This document shows, one piece after another, positions 23,684 through 31,687 of a DNA stretch of 42,105 nt. Numbering within the stretch: position 1 is the first letter of the stretch; the number at the start of each line of letters is the position of its first letter. The stretch is from DATJGF01 sp035495315 (lineage in GTDB: Bacteria; Verrucomicrobiota; Verrucomicrobiia; Limisphaerales; UBA8199): contig DATJGF010000100.1 in assembly GCA_035495315.1 (NCBI GenBank), forward strand, positions 1-42,105, given 5' to 3'. The translations under genes were made by a program, and so were the position numbers. The notes beneath the pieces were generated by a model. The model ran no database searches and was not told the DNA's origin. It worked only from the letters and a program-made list of their open reading frames with translations.

Positions 23684-24732
23684 TGCGGCGGCTCCGCAAG
23701 GTCCTGTGCGCATTTTCGATGTTATCGCTGTGCGTCTGCGGCTTTGTCGATAGCGCTTCTTCGTCTAGCAGCAGTACAGCGGCTGACTCAACAGCGCACG
23801 CTCAGAAGAGCGTGCGCTCGATCACGCTGCCTCATTTCGAACCGCAGCTTCCGATGGCCGCCGGCCGAGACGAATACCTGGCGGTGTGCGTCAGTTGCCA
23901 TTCGCCACGATATGTCGTGATGCAGCCATTCTTTCCGCAACGGCAGTGGGAAGAAACTGTCGACAAAATGGTCAAAGTCTACGGCGCACAAATGGACCCT
24001 GAGCAGAGGTCGGCTATTGTTCAGTACCTTGTCGCCACACACGGTCCCGATTCAGCGCAGAGGCCTGCCGGCGATGAAGATGCTGTTTTCACCTCTCTCC
24101 CAAAGCCCAGCTCGCGCCAAAAGACTGCCCCATTGCTGACGCTCGTAACCGAAAGCTCAGAAGATAAAGAGCAGGTGGATCGCGGAGCGGAATTGTTCAA
24201 AAAAGATTGCGCGGGTTGCCACGGCAATGCGGGCCGCGGTAATGGCTTCGTTGCTGAGGTGCTTTGGCGGAAACCAAAGGACCTCGCCAGCACCCGGTAC
24301 TCGATGCCGCTTCTCAGCGACGTTCTTTGGAACGGCAAACGTGGTACTGCAATGCCGTCCTGGCGAGGCGTGTCGCAAGCGGACTTAAGCGCGCTCGCGG
24401 CTTATGTGCAAAGCCTCCACCTGCCTGTCACGGCGGAGGAGGTATCGCCTGCATCGCTTCAACGTGGAAATCAGCTTTTCCTTCAGAACTGCGCGCCTTG
24501 TCACGGTGTGTCAGGAGACGGGAAAGGCAACGCTGCCTCCACGTTGATTCCGGAACCAGCGAACTTCAAATTGAAACAGCCTGACTTCGATTACATTTCG
24601 GAGGTATTGCGCGAAGGAATCCCCGGCACAGCGATGCCCAGTTGGCAGAACCAGATCTCCGATCCCGATCGGAGGGCATTGGCCGATTTTGTGCGTTCGC
24701 TGTTTGTTCCTCCCGATTCGAGCACGCATTGA
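23683..24732 (+). CDS. Tri-haem c-type cytochrome, electron acceptor of the molybdoenzyme
   Basis: The protein starts at ATG 23683, which shares one base with the previous stop (TGATG), so translation is coupled. A signal peptide (about 1-25) and a Ser-rich linker precede three haem-binding motifs: CVSCH (about residue 69-73), CAGCH (about 176-180) and CAPCH (about 270-274). The second and third domains each carry a downstream GTAMPSW, whose Met is the likely distal ligand. Sulfite dehydrogenases pair a molybdenum subunit with a cytochrome (SorB, or SoxD with two haems). The three-haem form here is larger than either and may reach a terminal oxidase or a soluble carrier directly. Confidence 0.88.
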   Translation: MRRLRKVLCAFSMLSLCVCGFVDSASSSSSSTAADSTAHAQKSVRSITLPHFEPQLPMAAGRDEYLAVCVSCHSPRYVVMQPFFPQRQWEETVDKMVKVYGAQMDPEQRSAIVQYLVATHGPDSAQRPAGDEDAVFTSLPKPSSRQKTAPLLTLVTESSEDKEQVDRGAELFKKDCAGCHGNAGRGNGFVAEVLWRKPKDLASTRYSMPLLSDVLWNGKRGTAMPSWRGVSQADLSALAAYVQSLHLPVTAEEVSPASLQRGNQLFLQNCAPCHGVSGDGKGNAASTLIPEPANFKLKQPDFDYISEVLREGIPGTAMPSWQNQISDPDRRALADFVRSLFVPPDSSTH

Positions 24733-24889
24733 TAGCGAATAATACGGGTTCGTAGAGAGCCTCGATCTTTTTCAAGCCCCATTAGAACCATCAATTTGCC
24801 GACATCTACTCGTCCTCGTTCTCGTCCTCGATCTTCGCTGGATTGTTTGAGCGTGACGCAGGCGCGTTCGTGGAAGTGGTTACCCTCGT

Positions 24890-25429
24890 CTAAAACAAAG
24901 CGCCTTGGTTTCGGTTGGGATCTCGGCTGGCGACGAACGCTTCGCGGAGAGAGGCCAATTTTTCAGGCGTATACTGGCGTCTGATTTTCTGTATCTCCGC
25001 GACGGCGAGTTGGTCGCAGCGTTCGTTGTCAGCATGGCCGGCATGACCCTTAAGCCACTGCCAGGAGATGGTGTGCTTCGAGGCGGCTTGATCAAGCTGC
25101 CGCCACAGGTCGTCGTTCTTGACGGGTTTGCGTTCGGCGGTCCGCCATTGGTTTGCTTTCCAGATCGATAACCATTCGGTGATGCCCTGGCGCAAGTATT
25201 CGGAGTCGGTGAAAAGTGTCACCTGACAGGGTTCTTTAAGCGCAGTCAGTGCGGAAATGGCCGCTTGCAGTTCCATGCGGTTGTTAGTCGTGGCGGGCTC
25301 ACCACCGGTCAACTCACGCACGCGTTCTCCAAAACGAAGGACTGCTGCCCAACCACCAGGCCCGGGATTTCCTTCACACGCGCCATCGGTATGGATCGTG
25401 ACGTTCTTTGGACCACTAGGTGCAACCAT
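24890..25429 (-). CDS. rnhA: Ribonuclease HI
   Basis: This 179-residue enzyme cleaves the RNA strand of RNA-DNA hybrids in the cytoplasm during replication and repair. The catalytic residues are all present: Asp15 (TIHTDGACEGNPGPGG), Glu53 (NNRMELQAA), Asp75 (LFTDSEYL) and Asp139 (NERCDQLA), with the His-containing loop KGHAGHAD before the last. The basic handle region KANQWRTAERKPVKN is also conserved. It is longer than the 155-residue E. coli enzyme by a charged C-terminal tail ending QGALF. It is alone on the minus strand, convergent with the cytochrome gene, and starts at ATG 25429. Confidence 0.95.
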   Translation of the reverse strand: MVAPSGPKNVTIHTDGACEGNPGPGGWAAVLRFGERVRELTGGEPATTNNRMELQAAISALTALKEPCQVTLFTDSEYLRQGITEWLSIWKANQWRTAERKPVKNDDLWRQLDQAASKHTISWQWLKGHAGHADNERCDQLAVAEIQKIRRQYTPEKLASLREAFVASRDPNRNQGALF

Positions 25430-26072
25430 ATAAACAAATACTCCGATGCATTGCTGGGGAGTCCAGGATTATCGCAGTCCCAAGTATGCATGGATGCAAG
25501 CTAGGACGGAGTCACCATTTTGGGCGAGGCGGGGTATGGGTTTTAAGCTGGTTTGGCCGTACTTAGCCTGACCTAAGTTGGAACCAACGAATAGTGCCGG
25601 TGAGGGATAAGGGTAACGGACAGAGGAAGGGGGTGTATGTAGGTCTGGAGGTGCTACGTTGTAACAACCCGCATTTTACCGAGTGATTTCGGGGTCGACC
25701 CGCTACAGAGGCGCTACGCAGCCGCAACAGGGTGTTATAAGAAGGAAGCCATTGCTAGGCTGGCGGACCTGGAACCCGTTGTGTTTCGCAACTCTTGTCA
25801 GTTGAACTCCACGAGAGTGGAAGCGGCATAAGTAGGACCAAAGTCAAACTTGACAATGGATTGGGAGACGCGGCAAGTGCGAAGCCCACACCCGTTACGT
25901 GTTGTCGCGGCCGAGGCAACACCAGAATAACGTGTGCAGCGGCAAAAGGCCATTCGGTCCTGGTTCGAATTTCCTCCCTTGATGAAAGGCGTTTGCGCGG
26001 CGTCCGTTTGATGGTATTATGCCGGAGCGGAAAACAACACAGGACTAACCCACCATTGTTCATGATCTTGAG
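25430..26072. other. 643-bp gap between divergent rnhA and the glycan operon
   Basis: I find no convincing gene; the open frames here have shadow-like composition. The gap must hold the promoters of rnhA (leftward) and of the glycan operon (rightward), but no strong -35/-10 pair stands out. One small exact palindrome, GTTGTAACAAC (25658-25668), could be an operator, and a short TCCAC-GAGA-GTGGA stem-loop occurs near 25808. Neither is supported beyond symmetry. Confidence 0.5.
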
Positions 26073-27287
26073 ATGCGCTTTCTGTTTTATTCACACGACG
26101 CTATGGGGTTGGGCCATGTGCGCCGCCATTTGGCAATCGCCTCAGCCCTAGTTGAAAGCTCACCCAGTGCCAAGATTCTCCTGGCCACGAGCGTAGACGA
26201 AGCGGCGCAGCTTGGGCTTCCGCCCAGGGTTGAAACTCTCAAGCTTCCCGGCCTGCGGAAGGTCGCCAATAACCGATACACCTCAAGCCGACTGGGGCTG
26301 GCAGCCTCCGAGATTTGCGCCTTGCGATCTGCGTTGCTGCTTGAGGCCGTAAAAGTTTTCAAGCCAGTGGTAGTGCTGGTGGACAAGCATCCGTTTGGAG
26401 CAGGTGGCGAACTTGGCCCCGCGCTCGACGCGGTCAAGGCCTCCGGTGCGCGAGCGGTGCTCGGGTTGCGCGACATCCTGGACAGTCCAGCCGCGGTGTT
26501 GAAGGAATGGTCGCCACGTGGCTTCCCTGAGCGGGTTAATGACTACTATGAGCTCATCCTGGTTTACGGACTTGATTCTATTTTCGATCCGATTTTGCAT
26601 TATCAATTTTCGGACGCTTTGGCGGAGCGGACCCGGTTTTGTGGTTATGTGGTGAATCATTCGTCCTCGCATGGTCGTTTAGACGCGGCCTGTTGCCCTG
26701 CCAACCCGCGTTCCGGGCCTCGTCCGACGGTCCTGGCCACTACTGGAGGAGGCGAGGATGGGTTCACGCTGTTGAGGACGTTTATTGAAGCTGCGGGGGG
26801 AGTGGCTTGGAAAGGTGTTGCGGTCGCCGGCCCCAAGTTGAGTCAGGAGGAATTACAGACACTTCAGCGATTGGCGATCGAGAGTGACGTGACGTTGCAC
26901 ACGTTCCTTCCTTGTCTTTACGGTTTGCTCCAGACGGTGGATGGTCTGGTGTGCATGGGAGGCTATAACACTCTGTTGGAGGCAGCTTCACAGGGCGTGC
27001 CAACGGTATGCGTGCCCCGTACTTCGCCTCGTTCTGAACAACTGCTTCGTTCCCAGGCCTTCGAATCGTTAGGGTTGCTTCGGACCATTCATCCCGATCA
27101 CCTCACCGTTGGACAGTTGCAGCAGGAGGTCGCCCTGACGCTTCAGCTTCCTCGAAAGCAATTGCGGGAGCGTGCCCATAACGCTCTGGACTTCGGGGGC
27201 GCGGGCCGTGCTGCGAACTATTTGCTCGACCTGGTTCGCAATGACCAGCGGACCAAAGCCACCCGGCTGGAGCGCGTAGCCTGGTGA
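26073..27287 (+). CDS. GT28/MurG-like glycosyltransferase
   Basis: The 404-residue protein has the GT-B architecture of the GT28 family. The N-terminal domain opens MRFLFYSHDAMGLGHVRRHL with the family's glycine-rich GxGH loop. The C-terminal domain holds TTGGGEDG (about 226-233) and VCMGGYNTLLEAASQGVP (about 292-309), which form the nucleotide-sugar site, followed by a Glu-Gln pair in PRSEQLL. It probably transfers a sugar from a nucleotide donor at the cytoplasmic face. It is the first gene of a five-gene run in which each gene overlaps the next, so it likely starts the operon. Donor and acceptor are unknown. Confidence 0.82.
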   Translation: MRFLFYSHDAMGLGHVRRHLAIASALVESSPSAKILLATSVDEAAQLGLPPRVETLKLPGLRKVANNRYTSSRLGLAASEICALRSALLLEAVKVFKPVVVLVDKHPFGAGGELGPALDAVKASGARAVLGLRDILDSPAAVLKEWSPRGFPERVNDYYELILVYGLDSIFDPILHYQFSDALAERTRFCGYVVNHSSSHGRLDAACCPANPRSGPRPTVLATTGGGEDGFTLLRTFIEAAGGVAWKGVAVAGPKLSQEELQTLQRLAIESDVTLHTFLPCLYGLLQTVDGLVCMGGYNTLLEAASQGVPTVCVPRTSPRSEQLLRSQAFESLGLLRTIHPDHLTVGQLQQEVALTLQLPRKQLRERAHNALDFGGAGRAANYLLDLVRNDQRTKATRLERVAW

Positions 27288-28597
27288 AGCCTAGCTTCCT
27301 GAGCTTGCCGGACAACAAAGTTGAAATGCAACAGATCGGTTATGTGCTGAAGATGTTTCCGCGCCTGTCGGAAACCTTCATTCTTAATGAAATCCTGGAG
27401 ATGGAGCGCCGGGGGCTCGCGCTGCGTATTTTCTCGCTCAAACGACCGAGCGCGACCGAGATGGGAATGACTGACGGCGCGGTCCGTTCCACGGTCATAT
27501 ACCTTCCCGATCGAATCTGGCGTGAGCCGCTACGCGTGCTGCGGGCACAATTCGGCGTCCTGCGGCATCATCCGCGCGGCTATGGGCGTACTTTGCTGCA
27601 CGTTTTGCGCGGGCGCGAACTTAGATCGCTGGGGCGGGGCTTGAGACGGTTCTGCCAGACATGCTGCCTAGTCCACGAAATGGGGCCGGTGGAGCACTTG
27701 CACGCACACTTTGCGACGGATCCCACTCGGCTGGCCTCGTGGGCGCGGATGATTTGCCAGGTTTCCTTCAGTGTTACCACCCATGCCAAAGATCTGTATC
27801 AGGACAATCGCATCGCTTCGCCGGGGTTGCGATATAAGCTGAGCGCTGCCCGGTTTGTCATCACCAACAGTCAGTCCAGCGCAGCGAACTTGCGAGCCGC
27901 TTTCGATGGCGCAATTCCCCCCAAGATCTGCACTATTTACAATAGCCTTGATTTGTCTGTCTTTCCGCAACGTCTGGAAGCGCCGATCGAGCCAACGATT
28001 CTTGGAGTGGGCCGCCTAGTGGAGAAAAAAGGCTTCCATGATTTAATCAAGGCGTGCCAGTTTCTAAAAGATTGGAAGGTGGCGTTCGGCTGTAAAATTG
28101 TCGGCTCCGGATCCCTCCACGAATCTCTGCGCGATTCGATCGAGAATCTCAATCTCGGAAATGAAGTAAAACTGCAAAGTCAGATGCCTCAGCGAGAACT
28201 CCGCGATGCTTATGTGCGAGCGGTGGTTTTCGCCCTGCCCTGCATCGTAGCCGCAAATGGCGACCGTGATATTCTGCCCAATGTGCTAAAAGAGGCGATG
28301 GCCGTCGGGGTGCCTGTGGTCACAACGCGACTGCCGGGCATCGAAGAGCTGGTCGTCCACGAGCAAAGCGGACTGCTGGTCTCGCCTCAAGATCCGGAAG
28401 CATTGGCGAAAGCGCTCCAACGATTGCTGAACGACGGCGCGCTGCGCCAAAGGCTGGCAACGCAAGCGCGTAAGACGATTGAGACGCGGTTCGAACTTCA
28501 TGCCAACTTCGGTCGGCTGAAAGACCTGCTATTGGACTCGATCGGCAAGCGAGAAACCAACATCGTGTCAACTCAGATATGTAAGGAAGCAGCCTGA
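27284..28597 (+). CDS. Family 4 glycosyltransferase (WcaL-like)
   Basis: This 437-residue GT4 enzyme has the typical start YVLKMFPRLSETFILNEI of the WcaL/colanic-acid-like branch and the acceptor-domain segment HLHAHFATDPTRLA. The donor-binding half has ILGVGRLVEKKGFHDLI and PNVLKEAMAVGVPVVTTRLPG, followed by IEELV (the E-x7-E pattern, about 337-355). It should add a sugar with retention of configuration to a growing lipid-linked or free glycan. The GTG at 27284 overlaps the previous stop; an ATG at 27326 lies close to the conserved start and is a fair alternative. It shares family and opening motif with the GT domain of the fusion protein at 31677. Confidence 0.9.
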   Translation: MKPSFLSLPDNKVEMQQIGYVLKMFPRLSETFILNEILEMERRGLALRIFSLKRPSATEMGMTDGAVRSTVIYLPDRIWREPLRVLRAQFGVLRHHPRGYGRTLLHVLRGRELRSLGRGLRRFCQTCCLVHEMGPVEHLHAHFATDPTRLASWARMICQVSFSVTTHAKDLYQDNRIASPGLRYKLSAARFVITNSQSSAANLRAAFDGAIPPKICTIYNSLDLSVFPQRLEAPIEPTILGVGRLVEKKGFHDLIKACQFLKDWKVAFGCKIVGSGSLHESLRDSIENLNLGNEVKLQSQMPQRELRDAYVRAVVFALPCIVAANGDRDILPNVLKEAMAVGVPVVTTRLPGIEELVVHEQSGLLVSPQDPEALAKALQRLLNDGALRQRLATQARKTIETRFELHANFGRLKDLLLDSIGKRETNIVSTQICKEAA

Positions 28598-29847
28598 TGC
28601 GCATCGCTTATATCACAGCGGATCCGGGGTTGCCAGTCTTCGGAAAAAAGGGCTGTTCCATCCACGTCCAGGAGGTGCTACGGGCAATGGGCAGGCGCGG
28701 CACCCGAATTGATTTGTTCGCCACCAACTGCAGCTCTGGACGCGAGCAAGCGGAATCTGGGGAACTTACTCAGGCTACGGCTTCCCAGCTGGCCGTGACC
28801 GAACTTGGAGCGGTTCGACTGCATCCTTTGCCTCCGGCGCCTAAGGGAGATTTAGCCTTGCGCGAGCAAAAGTGCATCGACGCAAACGAACAAATCAGTC
28901 GGGCGCTTCAGTCTGAGGGCCCATTCGATCTGGTCTATGAACGTTACTCGCTTTGGAGTTTTGCGGGAATGGAATACGCCCGGAGCACGGCCACGCCAGG
29001 ATTACTGGAGGTCAACGCGCCCTTGATCGAAGAACAAGCCGAACATCGCGGGTTGGTGGATCAGGCCAGCGCGCGGCTAATCTCAGAAAGAGTGTTCAGG
29101 GCTGCCACCGCGCTCATAGCAGTGTCTGACGAAGTCGCTGAACATCTTGAAGCCTTTCCCGCCACTCGGGGCAAAGTGCGAGTCGTGCCCAACGGGGTGA
29201 ACCCGGACCGTTTTCCTCCAGGCATCAGAGCCTTGTTGCCTGCAGAGCCCGGCACCTTCACCGTTGGGTTCGTGGGCACGATGAAACCGTGGCACGGCTT
29301 GCCGACCTTGTTGGAAGCGTTCGCGCGGTTTGTTAGGCGCCACCCGGAAAGTCGCTTGCTGTTGGTAGGCGACGGCGCTGCGCGCGCGAAGCTGGAAGAG
29401 CAAGCTTCGGCGCTTGGGCTGGCGCAGAGAGCTCACTTTACCGGGCCGGTGAGTCCGGGCGAAGTGCCCGGACTGCTTGCTTCGATGGATGTCGGCGTCG
29501 CGCCCTACCCGGCACTCAGAAATTTTTATTTTTCACCGCTCAAAGTCTATGAATACATGGCGGCAGGCCTGCCAGTCGTTGCCAGCCAGTTGGGGCAATT
29601 GCAGAAATTGATCGAGCCTGAAATAGACGGGTTGCTGGTGCCGCCGGGTGAGGTTTTGGCGCTGGTTGCCGCACTGGAACGGCTCAAGGGCGATCCCGAG
29701 CTGCGTCTGCGCCTGGGCCAGGCTGCTCGGGCGAAAGTAATCCCGGGTCATACCTGGGACGGAGCAGTGCGGCGCATCTTCGCGATTGCCGGATTAGACT
29801 CCTCCCCACACGCTGAAAATGAGCCACGAACGGCCAATATCGCCTGA
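28597..29847 (+). CDS. Family 4 glycosyltransferase
   Basis: The 416-residue GT-B enzyme starts at an ATG that shares a base with the previous stop (TGATG). The N-terminal domain opens MRIAYITADPGLPVFGKKG with the serine/His patch SIHVQEVLRAM. The C-terminal half shows VGFVGTMKPWHGLPTLLEAF, LLLVGDGAARAKLE and YEYMAAGLPVVAS (about 318-330), as in GT4 enzymes using nucleotide-activated sugars. It differs from the WcaL-like neighbours, so it probably makes another linkage in the same glycan. The last 29 bp overlap the ABC exporter gene, a strong sign of a single transcript. Confidence 0.9.
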   Translation: MRIAYITADPGLPVFGKKGCSIHVQEVLRAMGRRGTRIDLFATNCSSGREQAESGELTQATASQLAVTELGAVRLHPLPPAPKGDLALREQKCIDANEQISRALQSEGPFDLVYERYSLWSFAGMEYARSTATPGLLEVNAPLIEEQAEHRGLVDQASARLISERVFRAATALIAVSDEVAEHLEAFPATRGKVRVVPNGVNPDRFPPGIRALLPAEPGTFTVGFVGTMKPWHGLPTLLEAFARFVRRHPESRLLLVGDGAARAKLEEQASALGLAQRAHFTGPVSPGEVPGLLASMDVGVAPYPALRNFYFSPLKVYEYMAAGLPVVASQLGQLQKLIEPEIDGLLVPPGEVLALVAALERLKGDPELRLRLGQAARAKVIPGHTWDGAVRRIFAIAGLDSSPHAENEPRTANIA

Positions 29848-31687
29848 AAGTTTTCAAAAACGTCTGCCGGGCTTGTGGCGCATCCTGGCCTACTTCTGGC
29901 CCCACGTTCGTCAGTATCGGCTGCTGATCGCGGGTTCGTTGTTCGCGCTGTTTGCCGAAGTCGGTCTCCGTTTGCTGGAGCCCTGGCCGTTGAAATTCGT
30001 TTTCGATCACGTCATCAATTCCAGTTCCAAACGCGGGCCGGAGTACGTCCGCCGACTGGAGGCGTTCGATTCGACTACCCTGCTGACGTTTGCCGCCCTG
30101 GCGGTAGTTGCGATCACGGGTTTTCGCTCGGTGGCTTCTTACTGGCAGACGATCGGCTTTGCCCAGCTCGGCAATCGGGCTTTGACCAGGGTGCGCAATC
30201 AGTTGTATCGCCACGTCCAGTATCTGTCGCTCTCGTTCCATACGAAAGCGCGGACCGGCGACCTTATCGTACGCATGATGAACGACGTCGGCATGTTGCA
30301 AGACGTGGCCGTCACCGCGCTGTTTCCGCTACTGGCAAAAGTCTTGGTCGTCAGCGGCATGATCGGGCTGATGTTTTGGATGCAATGGCAACTGGGTCTG
30401 ATCGCCGTGCTGGTTCTGCCCTTGTTCTGGCTGCGCTCAATCACCCTGGGCCGGCGCATTCGCGAAGTGGCGCGCAAGCAGCGGCGCCAGGAAGGCGCAA
30501 TGGCCGCCAGTTTTGCCGAATCCATCAGCGCCATCAAAACCGTGCAGGCGCTATCGCTGGAAGAGACTTTCGCCCGCGCTTTTTCGAGCCGAAGCGAGAA
30601 AAGTTCAAAACAGGACGTGCAGGGCAAGCGGCTCTCCGCCACGCTGGAACGTTCTCTGGATGTGCTCATCGCGGTGGCCACGGCCCTGGTATTGTGGCAG
30701 GGCACGCGCCTGGTCTTGCGCAAAGAGGTGACTCCGGGGGAGCTGCTGGTTTTTCTGGCTTACCTCAAATCGGCTTATCGGCCAGTGCAGGATTTTGCCA
30801 AGTACACCAGCCGCCTGGGCAAAGCCTCTGCCGCGGGCGAACGGGTGATTGATCTGCTGGAACGCGTGCCGGACGTTCGCGATTTGCCGGGCGCGGTTCG
30901 CGCGCCGGCATTCGCGGGCCGAGTTCAATTGGATAACGTAAGCTTCGCTTACGAGCAGAGGCAGCGGTTGTTGGAAGAAATCCAACTCGACATTCAGCCG
31001 GGGCAACGCGTTGCCCTGGTGGGGCCTTCCGGCGGCGGAAAAACCACCCTGGTCAGCCTGCTGCTGCGGCTCTACGACCCGCTAAGGGGAGCGGTGCGCA
31101 TTGATGCGCGTGATGTTCGTGACTTCACCCTCGAATCCCTTCGCGCCCAAATAAGCGTGGTCTTGCAGGACAACGTGCTGTTCGCGGCCAGCGTGCGCGA
31201 TAACATTGCTTGCGCCGCGCCCGGCGCGGGGGATGAGGAGATTGAGGCTGCGGCGCGGTTGGCCAATGCCCAGGAATTCATCGTGGCGCTGCCCGAAGGC
31301 TACGACACCGTTCTCGGCGAACGTGGGGTGACGCTGTCACAAGGCCAGCGGCAACGAATTGCCATCGCCCGCGCGGCCATTCGCAAGGCGCCCATTCTCA
31401 TCCTGGACGAGCCTAGCTCAGGTTTGGACCGAAAGAACGAGCGCGCGGTGCTCGATGCATTGGACCGGCTCGATAAGCGGCGCACGACTTTCCTCATTAC
31501 CCACGACCTGCAACAAACCGTCCATGCCGATCTGATTCTTTACCTGGAGAACGGGCGCATCGCCGAACGCGGCACGCATGTCGAGTTAATGCAGCTCGAT
31601 GGCCGCTACGCCGCTCTCTATCGCCTGCAAAACGCAGGACGTGTTCCGATAGAACAAGAAGTCCATACGCTGCCGGGTGGAGCGTAG
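29819..31687 (+). CDS. ABC exporter, fused permease and ATPase (MsbA-like)
   Basis: The 622-residue protein has six transmembrane helices (about 25-330), with a typical coupling region, followed by one nucleotide-binding domain. Walker A is GPSGGGKTT (about 401-409), the Q-loop is VVLQDN, the signature is LSQGQRQRIAIARA (about 507), Walker B is ILILDEPSSGLD (about 527) and the switch is LITHDL. It will act as a homodimer in the inner membrane and flip or export a lipid-linked or hydrophobic substrate. Its place inside a run of glycosyltransferases suggests a glycolipid or oligosaccharide-lipid cargo. The sequence alone does not separate lipid A-type from other cargo. Confidence 0.92.
   Translation: MSHERPISPESFQKRLPGLWRILAYFWPHVRQYRLLIAGSLFALFAEVGLRLLEPWPLKFVFDHVINSSSKRGPEYVRRLEAFDSTTLLTFAALAVVAITGFRSVASYWQTIGFAQLGNRALTRVRNQLYRHVQYLSLSFHTKARTGDLIVRMMNDVGMLQDVAVTALFPLLAKVLVVSGMIGLMFWMQWQLGLIAVLVLPLFWLRSITLGRRIREVARKQRRQEGAMAASFAESISAIKTVQALSLEETFARAFSSRSEKSSKQDVQGKRLSATLERSLDVLIAVATALVLWQGTRLVLRKEVTPGELLVFLAYLKSAYRPVQDFAKYTSRLGKASAAGERVIDLLERVPDVRDLPGAVRAPAFAGRVQLDNVSFAYEQRQRLLEEIQLDIQPGQRVALVGPSGGGKTTLVSLLLRLYDPLRGAVRIDARDVRDFTLESLRAQISVVLQDNVLFAASVRDNIACAAPGAGDEEIEAAARLANAQEFIVALPEGYDTVLGERGVTLSQGQRQRIAIARAAIRKAPILILDEPSSGLDRKNERAVLDALDRLDKRRTTFLITHDLQQTVHADLILYLENGRIAERGTHVELMQLDGRYAALYRLQNAGRVPIEQEVHTLPGGA

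Noticed and set aside
25755..26063. Minus-strand 102-codon frame in the gap before the glycan operon
   Set aside because: There is no family resemblance, the composition is irregular, and a plus-strand frame of similar quality overlaps it.
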